From Pseudomonadota bacterium (GTDB lineage: Bacteria > Pseudomonadota > Alphaproteobacteria > Rhizobiales > Xanthobacteraceae), in assembly GCA_023387735.1 (NCBI GenBank), contig JAEWHP010000035.1, forward strand, positions 1-64,000: a stretch of 64,000 bases of DNA, written 5' to 3'. Below are positions 41,607 to 49,762 of the stretch, in pieces; the stretch's first letter is position 1; each line of letters opens with the position of its first letter. The translations under genes and the position numbers were made by a program. The notes under the pieces were generated by a model. It saw nothing but the letters and a program-made list of their open reading frames with translations. It had not been told where the DNA came from and did not search any database.

Positions 41607-42326
41607 TCAGTGGATTTCAGCGGAACGCTTCAGCGCCTCTTTCAGCTTTTCCAGAGTGAAGTCCGGGCTGCGTGCGATCTCCAGGATCGGCGTCTCTCGC
41701 CGGCCGCAGAGTTCGGCGGCTTCCGGAATCTTCGCCGCGATGTCGACCGGGATCACGATCGCGCCGTGCTGGTCGGCGTGGATCAGATCGTCGGAATGCA
41801 CGGTCATGCCGGCGACGCGCACTTCGCCGCCGAAACTCTCGGCGTGGACCCAGGCGTGCGACGGCCCGATCGAGCCGGCCAGCGCCTGGAAACCCGGCGC
41901 CCATTGCGGGATGTCGCGGATCGAGCCGTCGGTGATGACGCCGAGGCAGCCGAGCGCCTTGTGCACGTTGCTCTGCACCTCGCCCCAGAACGCGCCGTAG
42001 CCGACGTCGGCGCCGTCGATATCCTGGATCACGGTGATGCGCGGGCCGAAGCCGGTGCCGACATATTCATAATAGGCGATGCGGCGCCTCGCCTGCTCGT
42101 CGGCCGGCAGCGTGGATTTCAGCACCGAGCGGATGGTCACGGTGCGGGCGTAGCCGACCATCGGCGGCAGATCGGGAAACGGGCAGACCAGCGGCTTGGT
42201 CGTGTAGCCGATCAGGCGGCGCTCCGGCGCCACGATCTCCATCGCATTGCAGATGGTGGGGGTGTCATAGCGCGCCAGCGCTTCGAGGACGGAAGCAGGC
42301 AGCGGGGCGGTCACGGCTTTGTTCAC
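41607..42326 (-). CDS. RraA-like / HMG-type aldolase family protein
   Basis: 239-residue member of the RraA/4-hydroxy-4-methyl-2-oxoglutarate aldolase superfamily. Relevant blocks: YDTPTICNAMEIVAPERR, then GYARTVTIRS, and the metal/substrate site region GCLGVITDGSIRDIPQW (Arg-Asp of the DxxxRD motif) with FHAESFGGEVRVAGMTV-like continuation. Cytosolic. Paired with the TctC-type binding gene, it may act on an oxo-acid taken up by that system. RNase E inhibition (true RraA) is unlikely given this context. Start ATG 42326. Confidence 0.85.
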   Translation of the reverse strand: MNKAVTAPLPASVLEALARYDTPTICNAMEIVAPERRLIGYTTKPLVCPFPDLPPMVGYARTVTIRSVLKSTLPADEQARRRIAYYEYVGTGFGPRITVIQDIDGADVGYGAFWGEVQSNVHKALGCLGVITDGSIRDIPQWAPGFQALAGSIGPSHAWVHAESFGGEVRVAGMTVHSDDLIHADQHGAIVIPVDIAAKIPEAAELCGRRETPILEIARSPDFTLEKLKEALKRSAEIH

Positions 42327-42462
42327 GGCGTTTTCTCCTTGTCTTTTCTTGGGCCGGCTGTCGTTGAAAGCCGTGCATCGATAGCCCGTATAGCCGAGAT
42401 TGGGCGCTAACCCAACTCGATCCCGGCTTGAAACAAGGTATTTTGGAGATGACGCAGGCCGC

Positions 42463-43368
42463 TCAGTTCAGACGCGTCGGCCGCTCGTCCTCGGTATCGC
42501 TCGGAGCGGGCGAACTTGGAGCCGGTGAACCCGGAGCGGGTTCGAACGTCGGCGCCGTCGCCTGCGGCGCGGCGGGTGCGGGCTGCGCGGCCGCCGCGGC
42601 ATTGCGCTCATGGTCGCGATAGGACTTCCAGCCCCAGGGCAGGCTCAGGAGATAGAGTACCGAGCCGAACGACAGAATGTGCCAGGGATAACCGATCAGC
42701 AGCGCGACGAAGAACACCACCGAGATGAAGACCGGCAGCACCATTTCCGGCGGCACCCGCATCCGCACCGTCTTGCCGGAAAATACCGGCAGGCGCGACA
42801 CCATCAGGAACGCGATCAGGAGCGTGTAGAATGCGGTCAGCATCGCCGGCGGCTTCGAGACGCCCAGGAACGCCAGATAGAACGGCAGCATTGCGAGGAT
42901 GGCGCCGGCCGGCGCCGGCACGCCGGTGAAATAGTTCGCCGCAAAGGCAGGCTTGTTCGGATCGTCGATACTGGCGTTGAATCGCGCCAGACGCAGGCCG
43001 CCCGCGATTGCGAACACCATCGCCGCAATCCAGCCTCCATTATTCAGCTCGTGAAGCTGCCAGAAATACAGCATCAGGCCGGGCGCCACGCCGAAGTTGA
43101 CGAAATCGGCAAGGCTGTCGAGTTCGGCGCCGAATTTCGACTGGCCCTTGATCATGCGCGCGACCCGGCCATCGACCCCGTCGAGGATGGCCGCGAATAC
43201 GATCGCGGCGACCGCGAGCTCCATCCGTCCTTCTATCGACAGACGGATCGCCGTCAGACCCGCGCAGATCGCAAGCAGGGTGATGACGTTGGGCACCAGC
43301 ATCCGCACCGGGATGGGGCGAAACCGGCGGCGGCGCAACTCCGGATATTTGGGATCAAATGGCGTCAT
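42463..43368 (-). CDS. pssA: CDP-diacylglycerol-serine O-phosphatidyltransferase
   Basis: 301-residue inner-membrane enzyme that makes phosphatidylserine from CDP-diacylglycerol and serine. The CDP-alcohol phosphotransferase motif is complete: DGVDGRVARMIKGQSKFGAE with LDSLADFVNFG (D-G-x2-A-R-x8-G-x3-D-x3-D). About seven hydrophobic helices; the C-terminal 40 residues are Ala/Pro-rich and cytosolic. Start ATG 43368 (MTPFDPKYPELRRRR); another ATG nine bases upstream is possible. Directly downstream of psd (100 bp), so one operon makes phosphatidylethanolamine. Confidence 0.93.
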   Translation of the reverse strand: MTPFDPKYPELRRRRFRPIPVRMLVPNVITLLAICAGLTAIRLSIEGRMELAVAAIVFAAILDGVDGRVARMIKGQSKFGAELDSLADFVNFGVAPGLMLYFWQLHELNNGGWIAAMVFAIAGGLRLARFNASIDDPNKPAFAANYFTGVPAPAGAILAMLPFYLAFLGVSKPPAMLTAFYTLLIAFLMVSRLPVFSGKTVRMRVPPEMVLPVFISVVFFVALLIGYPWHILSFGSVLYLLSLPWGWKSYRDHERNAAAAAQPAPAAPQATAPTFEPAPGSPAPSSPAPSDTEDERPTRLN

Positions 43369-43468
43369 GGCCGCCATAATATAGCAAGCGCCGGCCCGTT
43401 CCGCCATTGGCGGCAAGACGGCTCATTCAGCCGCCATATTCAGTCGCCATATTCAGTCCTGGCGATGG

Positions 43469-44167
43469 TTAATCGGCGCGATACGTCCGGCCCTGCTCGG
43501 TCGAACCGAAATCGGCGAGGATCGTTTCGCCGGCAACCGCCGTCTGGCCCTCGGAAACCAGCGCCCTCGTGCCTTCGGGCAGATAAACGTCCAGGCGCGA
43601 GCCGAAGCGGATCAGGCCGAACCGCTCGCCGGCGCCGATCGCCTGGCCTTCCCGCACGAATGAGACAATCCGCCGCGCCACCAGGCCGGCGATCTGGACC
43701 ACGCCGATCCGACCGTTCGCGGTGGAGATGACGAGCGAATTACGCTCATTGTCCTCGCTGGCCTTGTCGAGTTCGGCATTGATGAAGGTGCCCGGCCGGT
43801 ACGCGATGCGGTCGATGCGGCCTGTCACCGGACTGCGGTTCACGTGACAGTTGAACACGCTCATGAAGATCGAGATGCGCGGCAGCGGCCGGTCGCCGAG
43901 ACCGAGTTCGGCCGGCGGCAGCACCTGCGCGATCATCGAAACGCGCCCGTCGGCCGGCGCCACGACGATGCCGTCGCGCACCGGCGTCACGCGGACGGGA
44001 TCGCGGAAGAACAGCGCGCACCAGACGGTCAGCAGCGAGCCGATCCAGCCCAGCGGCGTCCAGATCCAGAACAGGATCAGGCTGACCAGCGCAAAACCAC
44101 CAATGAAGGGATAGCCTTCGGGATGGATCGGCGGGATTTGCGCGCGGATGGAATTCGCAATCGACAT
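43469..44167 (-). CDS. psd: Phosphatidylserine decarboxylase (Psd-A type)
   Basis: 232-residue proenzyme that converts phosphatidylserine to phosphatidylethanolamine in the inner membrane. One N-terminal hydrophobic pair (GGFALVSLILFWIWTPLGWIG). The self-cleavage site that produces the pyruvoyl group is in LIRFGSRLDVYLP, cutting between Gly and Ser. Other family text is PADGRVSMIAQV, FMSVFNCHVNRSPVTG. Start ATG 44167. Lies 58 bp after the ATM1-type ABC gene and before pssA, all on the minus strand. Confidence 0.94.
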   Translation of the reverse strand: MSIANSIRAQIPPIHPEGYPFIGGFALVSLILFWIWTPLGWIGSLLTVWCALFFRDPVRVTPVRDGIVVAPADGRVSMIAQVLPPAELGLGDRPLPRISIFMSVFNCHVNRSPVTGRIDRIAYRPGTFINAELDKASEDNERNSLVISTANGRIGVVQIAGLVARRIVSFVREGQAIGAGERFGLIRFGSRLDVYLPEGTRALVSEGQTAVAGETILADFGSTEQGRTYRAD

Positions 44168-44224
44168 CGAGGCTCGCTATTGTCTGGCCGTTTCCCGCGA
44201 CCGGGAGGTGGCGCTGTATTTGGA

Positions 44225-46219
44225 TTATTCCGCAGCCGTTGCCAAGGAATCTTTGGGCCCGCCCTTGGGCGGATCCTTGCCCGGGTCATTTGGATCATCA
44301 ACAGGCGGCGGGACGCGGTTCGGCGCCTCGTTGCCATCGTCGATCTGCGCGAGCTTCTCCCGCGCCTCCTCGGCTTCGCGCTGCCGGTTCCACATGCTGG
44401 CATAAAGGCCGCCGGACGCCAAAAGCCGGGCATGGGTGCCGCGCTCGGCGATGCGCCCTTGATCGAGCACGATAATTTCATCGGCGCCGACGATGGTGGA
44501 TAGGCGATGCGCGATCACCAGAGAGGTGCGGCCACGCGACACGCGCTCCAGCGCTTCCTGGATCTCATGCTCGGTGTGACTGTCGAGCGCCGAGGTCGCT
44601 TCATCGAGCACCAGAATTGGCGGAGCCTTGAGCACCGTGCGCGCAATCGCCACACGCTGCTTCTCGCCGCCGGAAAGCTTCAGCCCGCGCTCACCGACCT
44701 GGGTCTCGTACCCTTTCGGCGACATGCGGATGAAACTGTCGATCTGCGCCAGTTGCGCCGCCTGCTCCACCTCGGCGTCACTGGCGTCCCAGCGGCCGTA
44801 GCGGATGTTGTAGCGGATGGTGTCGTTGAACAGCACGGTGTCCTGCGGCACCATGCCGATCGCCGCGCGCAGGCTGTTCTGCGTCACGTTCCTGATGTCC
44901 TGGCCGTCGATCAGGATGCTGCCGCCGGAGACGTCGTAGAGGCGGAACAGCAGCCGCGAAATCGTCGACTTGCCGGCGCCGGAGGGACCGACGATCGCCA
45001 CCGTCTTGCCGGCGGGCACCTCGAAGCTGAGCCCCTTGAGGATCGGCCGTTCCGGATCGTAGGCAAAGCGCACGTCGTCGAAGCGCACATGGCCCGATGT
45101 CACGGCCAGCGGCGCCGCGCCCGGAATATCCTTGACCTCGGGATTGCGCGACAGGACCTCGAACATCTTCTCGATGTCGATGATCGCCTGCTTGATCTCG
45201 CGATAGACCATGCCCATGAAGTTCAGCGGCTGGTAGAGCTGGATCATCATGGCGTTGATCATGACGAAATCGCCGATCGTGTGGGTGCCGTTGCGGATGC
45301 CGGAAACGCACATCAGCATGGTCGCCGTCAGGCCGGCGGTGAAAATGATGGCCTGTCCGGCGTTGAGAACCGCCAGCGACGTATAGGTCTTCACGCTGGC
45401 CTTCTCGAACCGTTCCACAGAACGGTCGTAGCGCGCCGCCTCGCGCGCTTCGGCGCCGAAGTACTTCACCGTCTCGTAGTTCAGGAGCGAGTCGATTGCC
45501 TTGGTATTCGCCTCGGTATCGGAATCGTTCATCCTGCGGCGGATTTCGATCCGCCACTCGGTCGCAAGATAAGTGTAGTACAGGAACACCACGACCGTGA
45601 TCAGCACGGCGACGACGTAGCGCCAGTCGAATTGCCAAAGCAGCACCGCCGCCAGCAGCGCGACCTCGACGATGGTCGGGATCAACTGCAGGATCACCAT
45701 CCGCACGATCACTTCGATGCCGGAGCGACCGCGCTCCAGCACGCGCGTCAGGCCCCCGGTCTTGCGCTCGAGATGAAAGCGCAGCGACAATTCGTGCATG
45801 TGAACGAAGGTGATATAGGCGAGCTTGCGTACCGCATGCATCGCGACGCGCGCGAAGATTCCGTCGCGCCACTGCGTCAGCACCGCCATCAGCACGCGCA
45901 TCGCGCCATAGCTGATCGTCATCAGCAATGGCGATGCGATCAGCCACAGCATCCAGTTTGATGGCTCGACGGGCGCGGAGCCCAAGCCGTTGAGCGCGTC
46001 GATCGCCCATTTGAAGGTGAACGGCACCGTTAGCGTCGCGACCTTCGCGATCAGCAACAGCACCACCGCCCACACCACGCGCATCTTCAGGTCAGCGCGA
46101 TCGCCCGGCCAGATATAGGGCCACAGATGCACCAGCGTACCGACCAGGGTTGCCTTGTCGGGAGGAACGCTGGCCGGCGACCTGGCGTCGGCGTCCTGGC
46201 GCGAATCAGGATCAGCCAT
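44225..46219 (-). CDS. ATM1/HMT1-type ABC exporter (fused permease-ATPase)
   Basis: 664-residue half-transporter of the mitochondrial Atm1/bacterial NaAtm1 group, which exports glutathione-linked compounds and metal-thiol conjugates. The six-helix membrane domain (about 45-335) includes the family stretch TGGLTRVLERGRSGIEVIVR and LNYETVKYFGAEAREAARYD. The nucleotide-binding domain has Walker A GPSGAGKST, signature LSGGEKQRVAIAR and Walker B ILVLDEATSALD. The start chosen is ATG 46219 (MADPDSRQD); a GTG 30 bases upstream has a better ribosome site (GAAGG). Upstream of psd and pssA on the same strand. Confidence 0.93.
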   Translation of the reverse strand: MADPDSRQDADARSPASVPPDKATLVGTLVHLWPYIWPGDRADLKMRVVWAVVLLLIAKVATLTVPFTFKWAIDALNGLGSAPVEPSNWMLWLIASPLLMTISYGAMRVLMAVLTQWRDGIFARVAMHAVRKLAYITFVHMHELSLRFHLERKTGGLTRVLERGRSGIEVIVRMVILQLIPTIVEVALLAAVLLWQFDWRYVVAVLITVVVFLYYTYLATEWRIEIRRRMNDSDTEANTKAIDSLLNYETVKYFGAEAREAARYDRSVERFEKASVKTYTSLAVLNAGQAIIFTAGLTATMLMCVSGIRNGTHTIGDFVMINAMMIQLYQPLNFMGMVYREIKQAIIDIEKMFEVLSRNPEVKDIPGAAPLAVTSGHVRFDDVRFAYDPERPILKGLSFEVPAGKTVAIVGPSGAGKSTISRLLFRLYDVSGGSILIDGQDIRNVTQNSLRAAIGMVPQDTVLFNDTIRYNIRYGRWDASDAEVEQAAQLAQIDSFIRMSPKGYETQVGERGLKLSGGEKQRVAIARTVLKAPPILVLDEATSALDSHTEHEIQEALERVSRGRTSLVIAHRLSTIVGADEIIVLDQGRIAERGTHARLLASGGLYASMWNRQREAEEAREKLAQIDDGNEAPNRVPPPVDDPNDPGKDPPKGGPKDSLATAAE

Positions 46220-46422
46220 CTGCGTCGCGCCCAACGCAAATCGGCGCACCTTTCGCCTTCAGGGAATATTCAGCAATACACATAGGCCCGTCATATAGAG
46301 CGTTTACCTCTGTCGTACAGCCTTGAAAGATAAATCTTTCCCCCGTTTGGTTTGATTTCGGGCCTATTTCTGCCGCGCGCGCGAACGGCGTCAGGCTTGA
46401 GGTTTCACGGTTGCAGTGCCAC

Positions 46423-47037
46423 ATGACACGCATGGATCAAATCAAAACTGTCTGCGTCTATTGCGGCTCGGGGCCTGGCTCCAGCCCTCGCTTCGTCGAT
46501 TCCGCCATCGCGCTGGGAAAGATTTTCGCCGAGAACAATATCCGGCTCGTCTATGGCGGCGGTTCCGTCGGGCTGATGGGCGCGGTCGCCGAATCCACGC
46601 TGGATCACGGCGGCGCCGTTACCGGCATCATTCCGGATTTCCTGCGATCCCGCGAGCATATGCTGACGCGCGTTCAGGAGATGATCGTCACGCCCGACAT
46701 GCACGAGCGCAAGCGGCTGATGTTCGAACACTCCGATGCGTTCGTCGCCCTTCCCGGCGGCATCGGCACGCTGGAAGAACTGGTCGAGCAGATGACCTGG
46801 CAACAGCTCGGCCGTCACACCAAGCCGGTGCTGCTCGCCAACATCGACGGCTTCTGGGAACCGTTGATCGCGCTGCTGGCGCATATGCGCGAAACCGAAT
46901 TCATCCGCCCGTCGCTCAACATCGACGTCCTCAAGGCCGACCGTGTCGAGGACATCCTGCCGCGCCTGCGCGCCGCCGCCGCGCGTGCGCCCGAGGGCAC
47001 CAGGGAAATGGCGCCGGAACTGGCGCAGAAGCTCTGA
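46423..47037 (+). CDS. LOG-family cytokinin riboside 5'-monophosphate phosphoribohydrolase-like
   Basis: 204-residue LOG-fold protein. It has the motif PGGIGTLEELVEQMTWQQLG with the catalytic-type Glu and the nucleotide-binding YGGGSVGLMGAVA. In plants and some bacteria such proteins release active cytokinin from its nucleotide; in most bacteria they act as nucleoside monophosphate hydrolases. In a plant-associated genus the cytokinin role is possible but unproven. Start ATG 46423 (MTRMDQIK); an upstream TTG at 46411 is in frame. Divergent from the ABC exporter, convergent with a VOC gene after 3 bp. Confidence 0.92.
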   Translation: MTRMDQIKTVCVYCGSGPGSSPRFVDSAIALGKIFAENNIRLVYGGGSVGLMGAVAESTLDHGGAVTGIIPDFLRSREHMLTRVQEMIVTPDMHERKRLMFEHSDAFVALPGGIGTLEELVEQMTWQQLGRHTKPVLLANIDGFWEPLIALLAHMRETEFIRPSLNIDVLKADRVEDILPRLRAAAARAPEGTREMAPELAQKL

Positions 47038-47040
47038 GCT

Positions 47041-47418
47041 TCACCAGGCCGGAAATGTTACCGCCTCGATGCGGTTGCCATCGGGATCGATGACGAAGGC
47101 TGCGTAGTATTTCACGCGATCATGCGGACGCAGGCCCGGCGCGCCATCGGATCGACCACCGGCTTCAACCGCAGCAGCGTGAAACGCATCGACATCGCCG
47201 GTTGCCTTCGCACGCAGGCAAATATGATTGCCGCTCTCGGGCCCGACCTTCGCCATACCGGGACGCAGGTTGATCCAGAACTCGGGATAGGTTTTGCCAA
47301 AGCCGATCGTGGCCGGGCGCGTAACGAGGCGCGTTAGCCCGAGTGGCGCGAGCGCGGCTTCATAGAAGCGCGCGGATCGTTCGAGATTGCTGACGCCGAC
47401 GGAGACATGGTCGATCAT
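47041..47418 (-). CDS. VOC-family (glyoxalase/bleomycin resistance) protein
   Basis: 125-residue single-module VOC protein. MIDHVSVGVSNLERSARFYEAAL carries the first metal His, then GNHICLRAKATGDVDAFHAAAVEAGG, and the last ligand in FVIDPDGNRIEAVTF (Glu). It is a putative Fe/Mn/Ni enzyme or binding protein of unknown substrate, most like the many short proteins labelled 'glyoxalase/extradiol-like'. Start ATG 47418; the frame extends 30 bases further upstream without homology. Confidence 0.88.
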   Translation of the reverse strand: MIDHVSVGVSNLERSARFYEAALAPLGLTRLVTRPATIGFGKTYPEFWINLRPGMAKVGPESGNHICLRAKATGDVDAFHAAAVEAGGRSDGAPGLRPHDRVKYYAAFVIDPDGNRIEAVTFPAW

Positions 47419-47442
47419 TGGAATGGCCCCGCGCTCTTTCCC

Positions 47443-47525
47443 CGTCATTCCGGGGCGCGTCGAAGACGCGAACCCGGAATCTCGAGGTTCCGGGTTCGAT
47501 GCTTCGCATCGCCCCGGAACGACGG
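47443..47525. repeat. Palindromic intergenic repeat, family E
   Basis: Nested inverted repeat: outer ends CGTCATTCCGGGGCG and CGCCCCGGAACGACGG, inner arms GAACCCGGAA / TTCCGGGTTC flanking a short loop. It occupies the space between the VOC gene and cimA. It looks like one of the mobile palindromic units common in Bradyrhizobium; no second copy lies in this window. Confidence 0.85.
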
Positions 47526-47535
47526 TATTATCGCC

Positions 47536-49134
47536 TCACGCCGGTGCGCCTGACTTCACCAGCTTGTAGATCACCGAATCCATCAGCGCCTGGAACGAGG
47601 CGTCGATGATATTCGGCGACACGCCGACCGTGGTCCAGCTCTCGCCGCTTTCGTCCTCGCTCTCGATCAGCACCCGCGTCACCGCTTCCGTGCCGCCATT
47701 GAGGATACGCACGCGGTAGTCGATCAGCTTCAGCCCTTCGATATATTTCTGGTACTTGCCGAGATCCTTGCGCAAGGCGACATCGAGCGCGTTGACGGGA
47801 CCGTTGCCTTCCGCCGCCGAGATCAGGTGCTCGCCGGCGACATCGACCTTGACGACCGCCAAAGCAACGGTGACGCGCTGGCCGTTGGAATTGTAGCGCT
47901 GCTCGACATTGACATCGAACTGCTCGACCTTGAAATATTCCGGCACGCGGCCGAGCGTGCGGCGCGCCAAAAGGTCGAACGAGGCGTTGGCGGACTCATA
48001 AGCATAGCCCGCCGCTTCCCGCTCCTTCAGTTCCTCGACCAACCGCGCCAGTTTCGGATCGTTCTTCTCGTAGGGAATACCGGCACGGTCGAGTTCGGCC
48101 ATCACGTTGGAGCGCCCGGCCTGATCAGACACCAGCACCTTGCGGTGGTTGCCGACGGCTTCAGGCAGCACGTGCTCATAGGTGTGCGGGTCCTTCATGA
48201 CCGCGGAGGCATGAATGCCGGTCTTGGTCACGAAGGCGCTTTCGCCGACATAGGCCGCATGGCGGTTCGGCGCGCGGTTGAGCATGTCGTCTAGCGTGCG
48301 CGACACCTTCATCAGCGTCGCCATCTTCTGTTCAGTGACGCCGATCTCGAATGTGTCGGAGAATTCGTTCTTCAGCCGCAGCGTCGGGATCAGCGAACAG
48401 AGGTTGGCGTTGCCGCAGCGCTCGCCGAGCCCGTTCAGCGTGCCCTGGATCTGCCGCGCGCCCGCGCGCACCGCAGCCAGCGAATTGGCCACCGCCTGTT
48501 CGGTGTCGTTGTGGGCGTGGATGCCGACATGGCTGCCCGGGATGTGCTTGGTCACGGCGCCAACGATGGCCTCGACCTCGTGCGGCATGGTACCGCCATT
48601 GGTGTCGCACAGCACCACCCAGCGGGCGCCGGATTCATATGCGGCCTTGGCGCAGGCGAGCGCAAAATCGGCGTTCTCCTTGTAGCCGTCGAAGAAATGT
48701 TCGCAATCGACCATCACCTCGCGGCCCGCGGCCTTTGCCGCACCGACGCTGTCGCGGATCGAGGCGAGGTTTTCCTCGTTGGTGGTCTCGAGCGCGACCC
48801 GCACCTGGTAGGCACTGGACTTCGCGACGAAGCAGATCGCGTCGGCCCTGGCTTCGATCAGCGCCGCAAGCCCGGGATCGTTCGACGCCGAACGCCCCGG
48901 ACGGCGCGTCATGCCGAAGGCCGTGAATTTCGCGTGCTCGAGCTTCGGCTTTGTAGCGAAAAATTCAGTGTCGGTCGGATTCGCGCCGGGATAGCCGCCT
49001 TCGACATAGTCGATGCCAAGCTCATCCAGCATCCGCGCGATGATCTGCTTGTCGTGCAGCGTGAAATCGACGCCGTTGGTTTGCGCGCCGTCGCGCAGCG
49101 TGGTGTCGAACAAATAGAGGCGTTCACGACTCAT
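47536..49134 (-). CDS. cimA: (R)-citramalate synthase
   Basis: 532-residue aldol-type condensing enzyme of the LeuA/CimA family, joining acetyl-CoA and pyruvate to citramalate for isoleucine synthesis. N-terminal TIM barrel with LYLFDTTLRDGAQT (metal-binding Asp, catalytic Arg), GGYPGANPTD and the metal His pair in GIHAHNDTEQAVAN. The C-terminal regulatory region (GRVPEYFKVEQFDV ... DYRVRIL) matches CimA (DUF-type LeuA dimer domain). Start ATG 49134. Last gene of the cysS, small ORF, GNAT, cimA run; it overlaps the GNAT gene by 4 bp (ATGA). Confidence 0.93.
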   Translation of the reverse strand: MSRERLYLFDTTLRDGAQTNGVDFTLHDKQIIARMLDELGIDYVEGGYPGANPTDTEFFATKPKLEHAKFTAFGMTRRPGRSASNDPGLAALIEARADAICFVAKSSAYQVRVALETTNEENLASIRDSVGAAKAAGREVMVDCEHFFDGYKENADFALACAKAAYESGARWVVLCDTNGGTMPHEVEAIVGAVTKHIPGSHVGIHAHNDTEQAVANSLAAVRAGARQIQGTLNGLGERCGNANLCSLIPTLRLKNEFSDTFEIGVTEQKMATLMKVSRTLDDMLNRAPNRHAAYVGESAFVTKTGIHASAVMKDPHTYEHVLPEAVGNHRKVLVSDQAGRSNVMAELDRAGIPYEKNDPKLARLVEELKEREAAGYAYESANASFDLLARRTLGRVPEYFKVEQFDVNVEQRYNSNGQRVTVALAVVKVDVAGEHLISAAEGNGPVNALDVALRKDLGKYQKYIEGLKLIDYRVRILNGGTEAVTRVLIESEDESGESWTTVGVSPNIIDASFQALMDSVIYKLVKSGAPA

Positions 49135-49640
49135 GTCGGCGCTCCCGGCGCATTGTCACCAAGCGCCTTCTGCATCGTGGTGTTGGCGAGCCATTCGCCA
49201 TTGAGGGTGACGGTGTTGCGCTGCTTGGCGGTATAGCCGCGCTTCCTGAATAGTGGCTCTGCGGTATCGCTGGCATCGACGGTCAGGGTTTTCGCCCCGC
49301 GCGCGCCGGCGAGCTTTTCGAGCGCATCGACCAACATGGTCGCAACGCCCTGCCCCGCCACGCTCGGATGGACGTAGAGCATGTCGATATGGTCAGCGCC
49401 CTTCAGCGAGGCAAAGCCAACCGGCGAGCTCTGCATCGTCGCAATCAGCGTCAACTGTCCGGCCAGCCGCTTGCCGAATGCGGCCTCGTCGTCGGCAGCC
49501 TGCGCCCAGGCTTCCTGCTGCGCCTCGCTGTAATCGTCGCCGGTCAGTCCCTCGATACTGGCGGCGAAGATCGCGGCGAGCATCGGCGCGTCTTCGGCAA
49601 GCATCGGGCGCAGCGCGGGTTTGGGCAGGGCTTGTCCCAT
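49131..49640 (-). CDS. GNAT-family N-acetyltransferase
   Basis: 169-residue acetyl-CoA-dependent N-acetyltransferase. The acetyl-CoA site lies in LYVHPSVAGQGVATMLVDALEKLA (Q/RxxGxG/A pattern), with the later block AKTLTVDASDTAEPLFRKRGY typical of this subgroup. Start ATG 49640 (MGQALPKPALRPM). It begins 5 bp after the small membrane ORF and overlaps cimA by 4 bp, so it is part of one operon. Substrate unknown. Confidence 0.88.
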   Translation of the reverse strand: MGQALPKPALRPMLAEDAPMLAAIFAASIEGLTGDDYSEAQQEAWAQAADDEAAFGKRLAGQLTLIATMQSSPVGFASLKGADHIDMLYVHPSVAGQGVATMLVDALEKLAGARGAKTLTVDASDTAEPLFRKRGYTAKQRNTVTLNGEWLANTTMQKALGDNAPGAPT

Positions 49641-49645
49641 CTTCG

Positions 49646-49762
49646 TCACCACATGCCGTACAGCTTCAGGACCAGCGCCACCGCGCCGGCAAGCAGCAAT
49701 ATCTTCAGCGCGATGTAATAGAGCCAGTGCTTCGGGAATGGCGTATCGGGCTTGGCCATCAT
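49646..49762 (-). CDS. Small membrane peptide (38 aa) coupled to cysS
   Basis: 38 residues: MMAKPDTPFPKHWLYYIALK then ILLLAGAVALVLKLYGMW, i.e. a short polar N-terminus and one transmembrane helix with aromatic residues at both ends. The ATG overlaps the cysS stop (ATGA), and its TGA is followed after 5 bp by the GNAT start. This exact packing in an operon is strong evidence that it is translated. No family known to me. Confidence 0.7.
   Translation of the reverse strand: MMAKPDTPFPKHWLYYIALKILLLAGAVALVLKLYGMW

Noticed and set aside
42610..43731. Plus-strand frame across pssA
   Set aside because: Shadow of the phosphatidylserine synthase gene.
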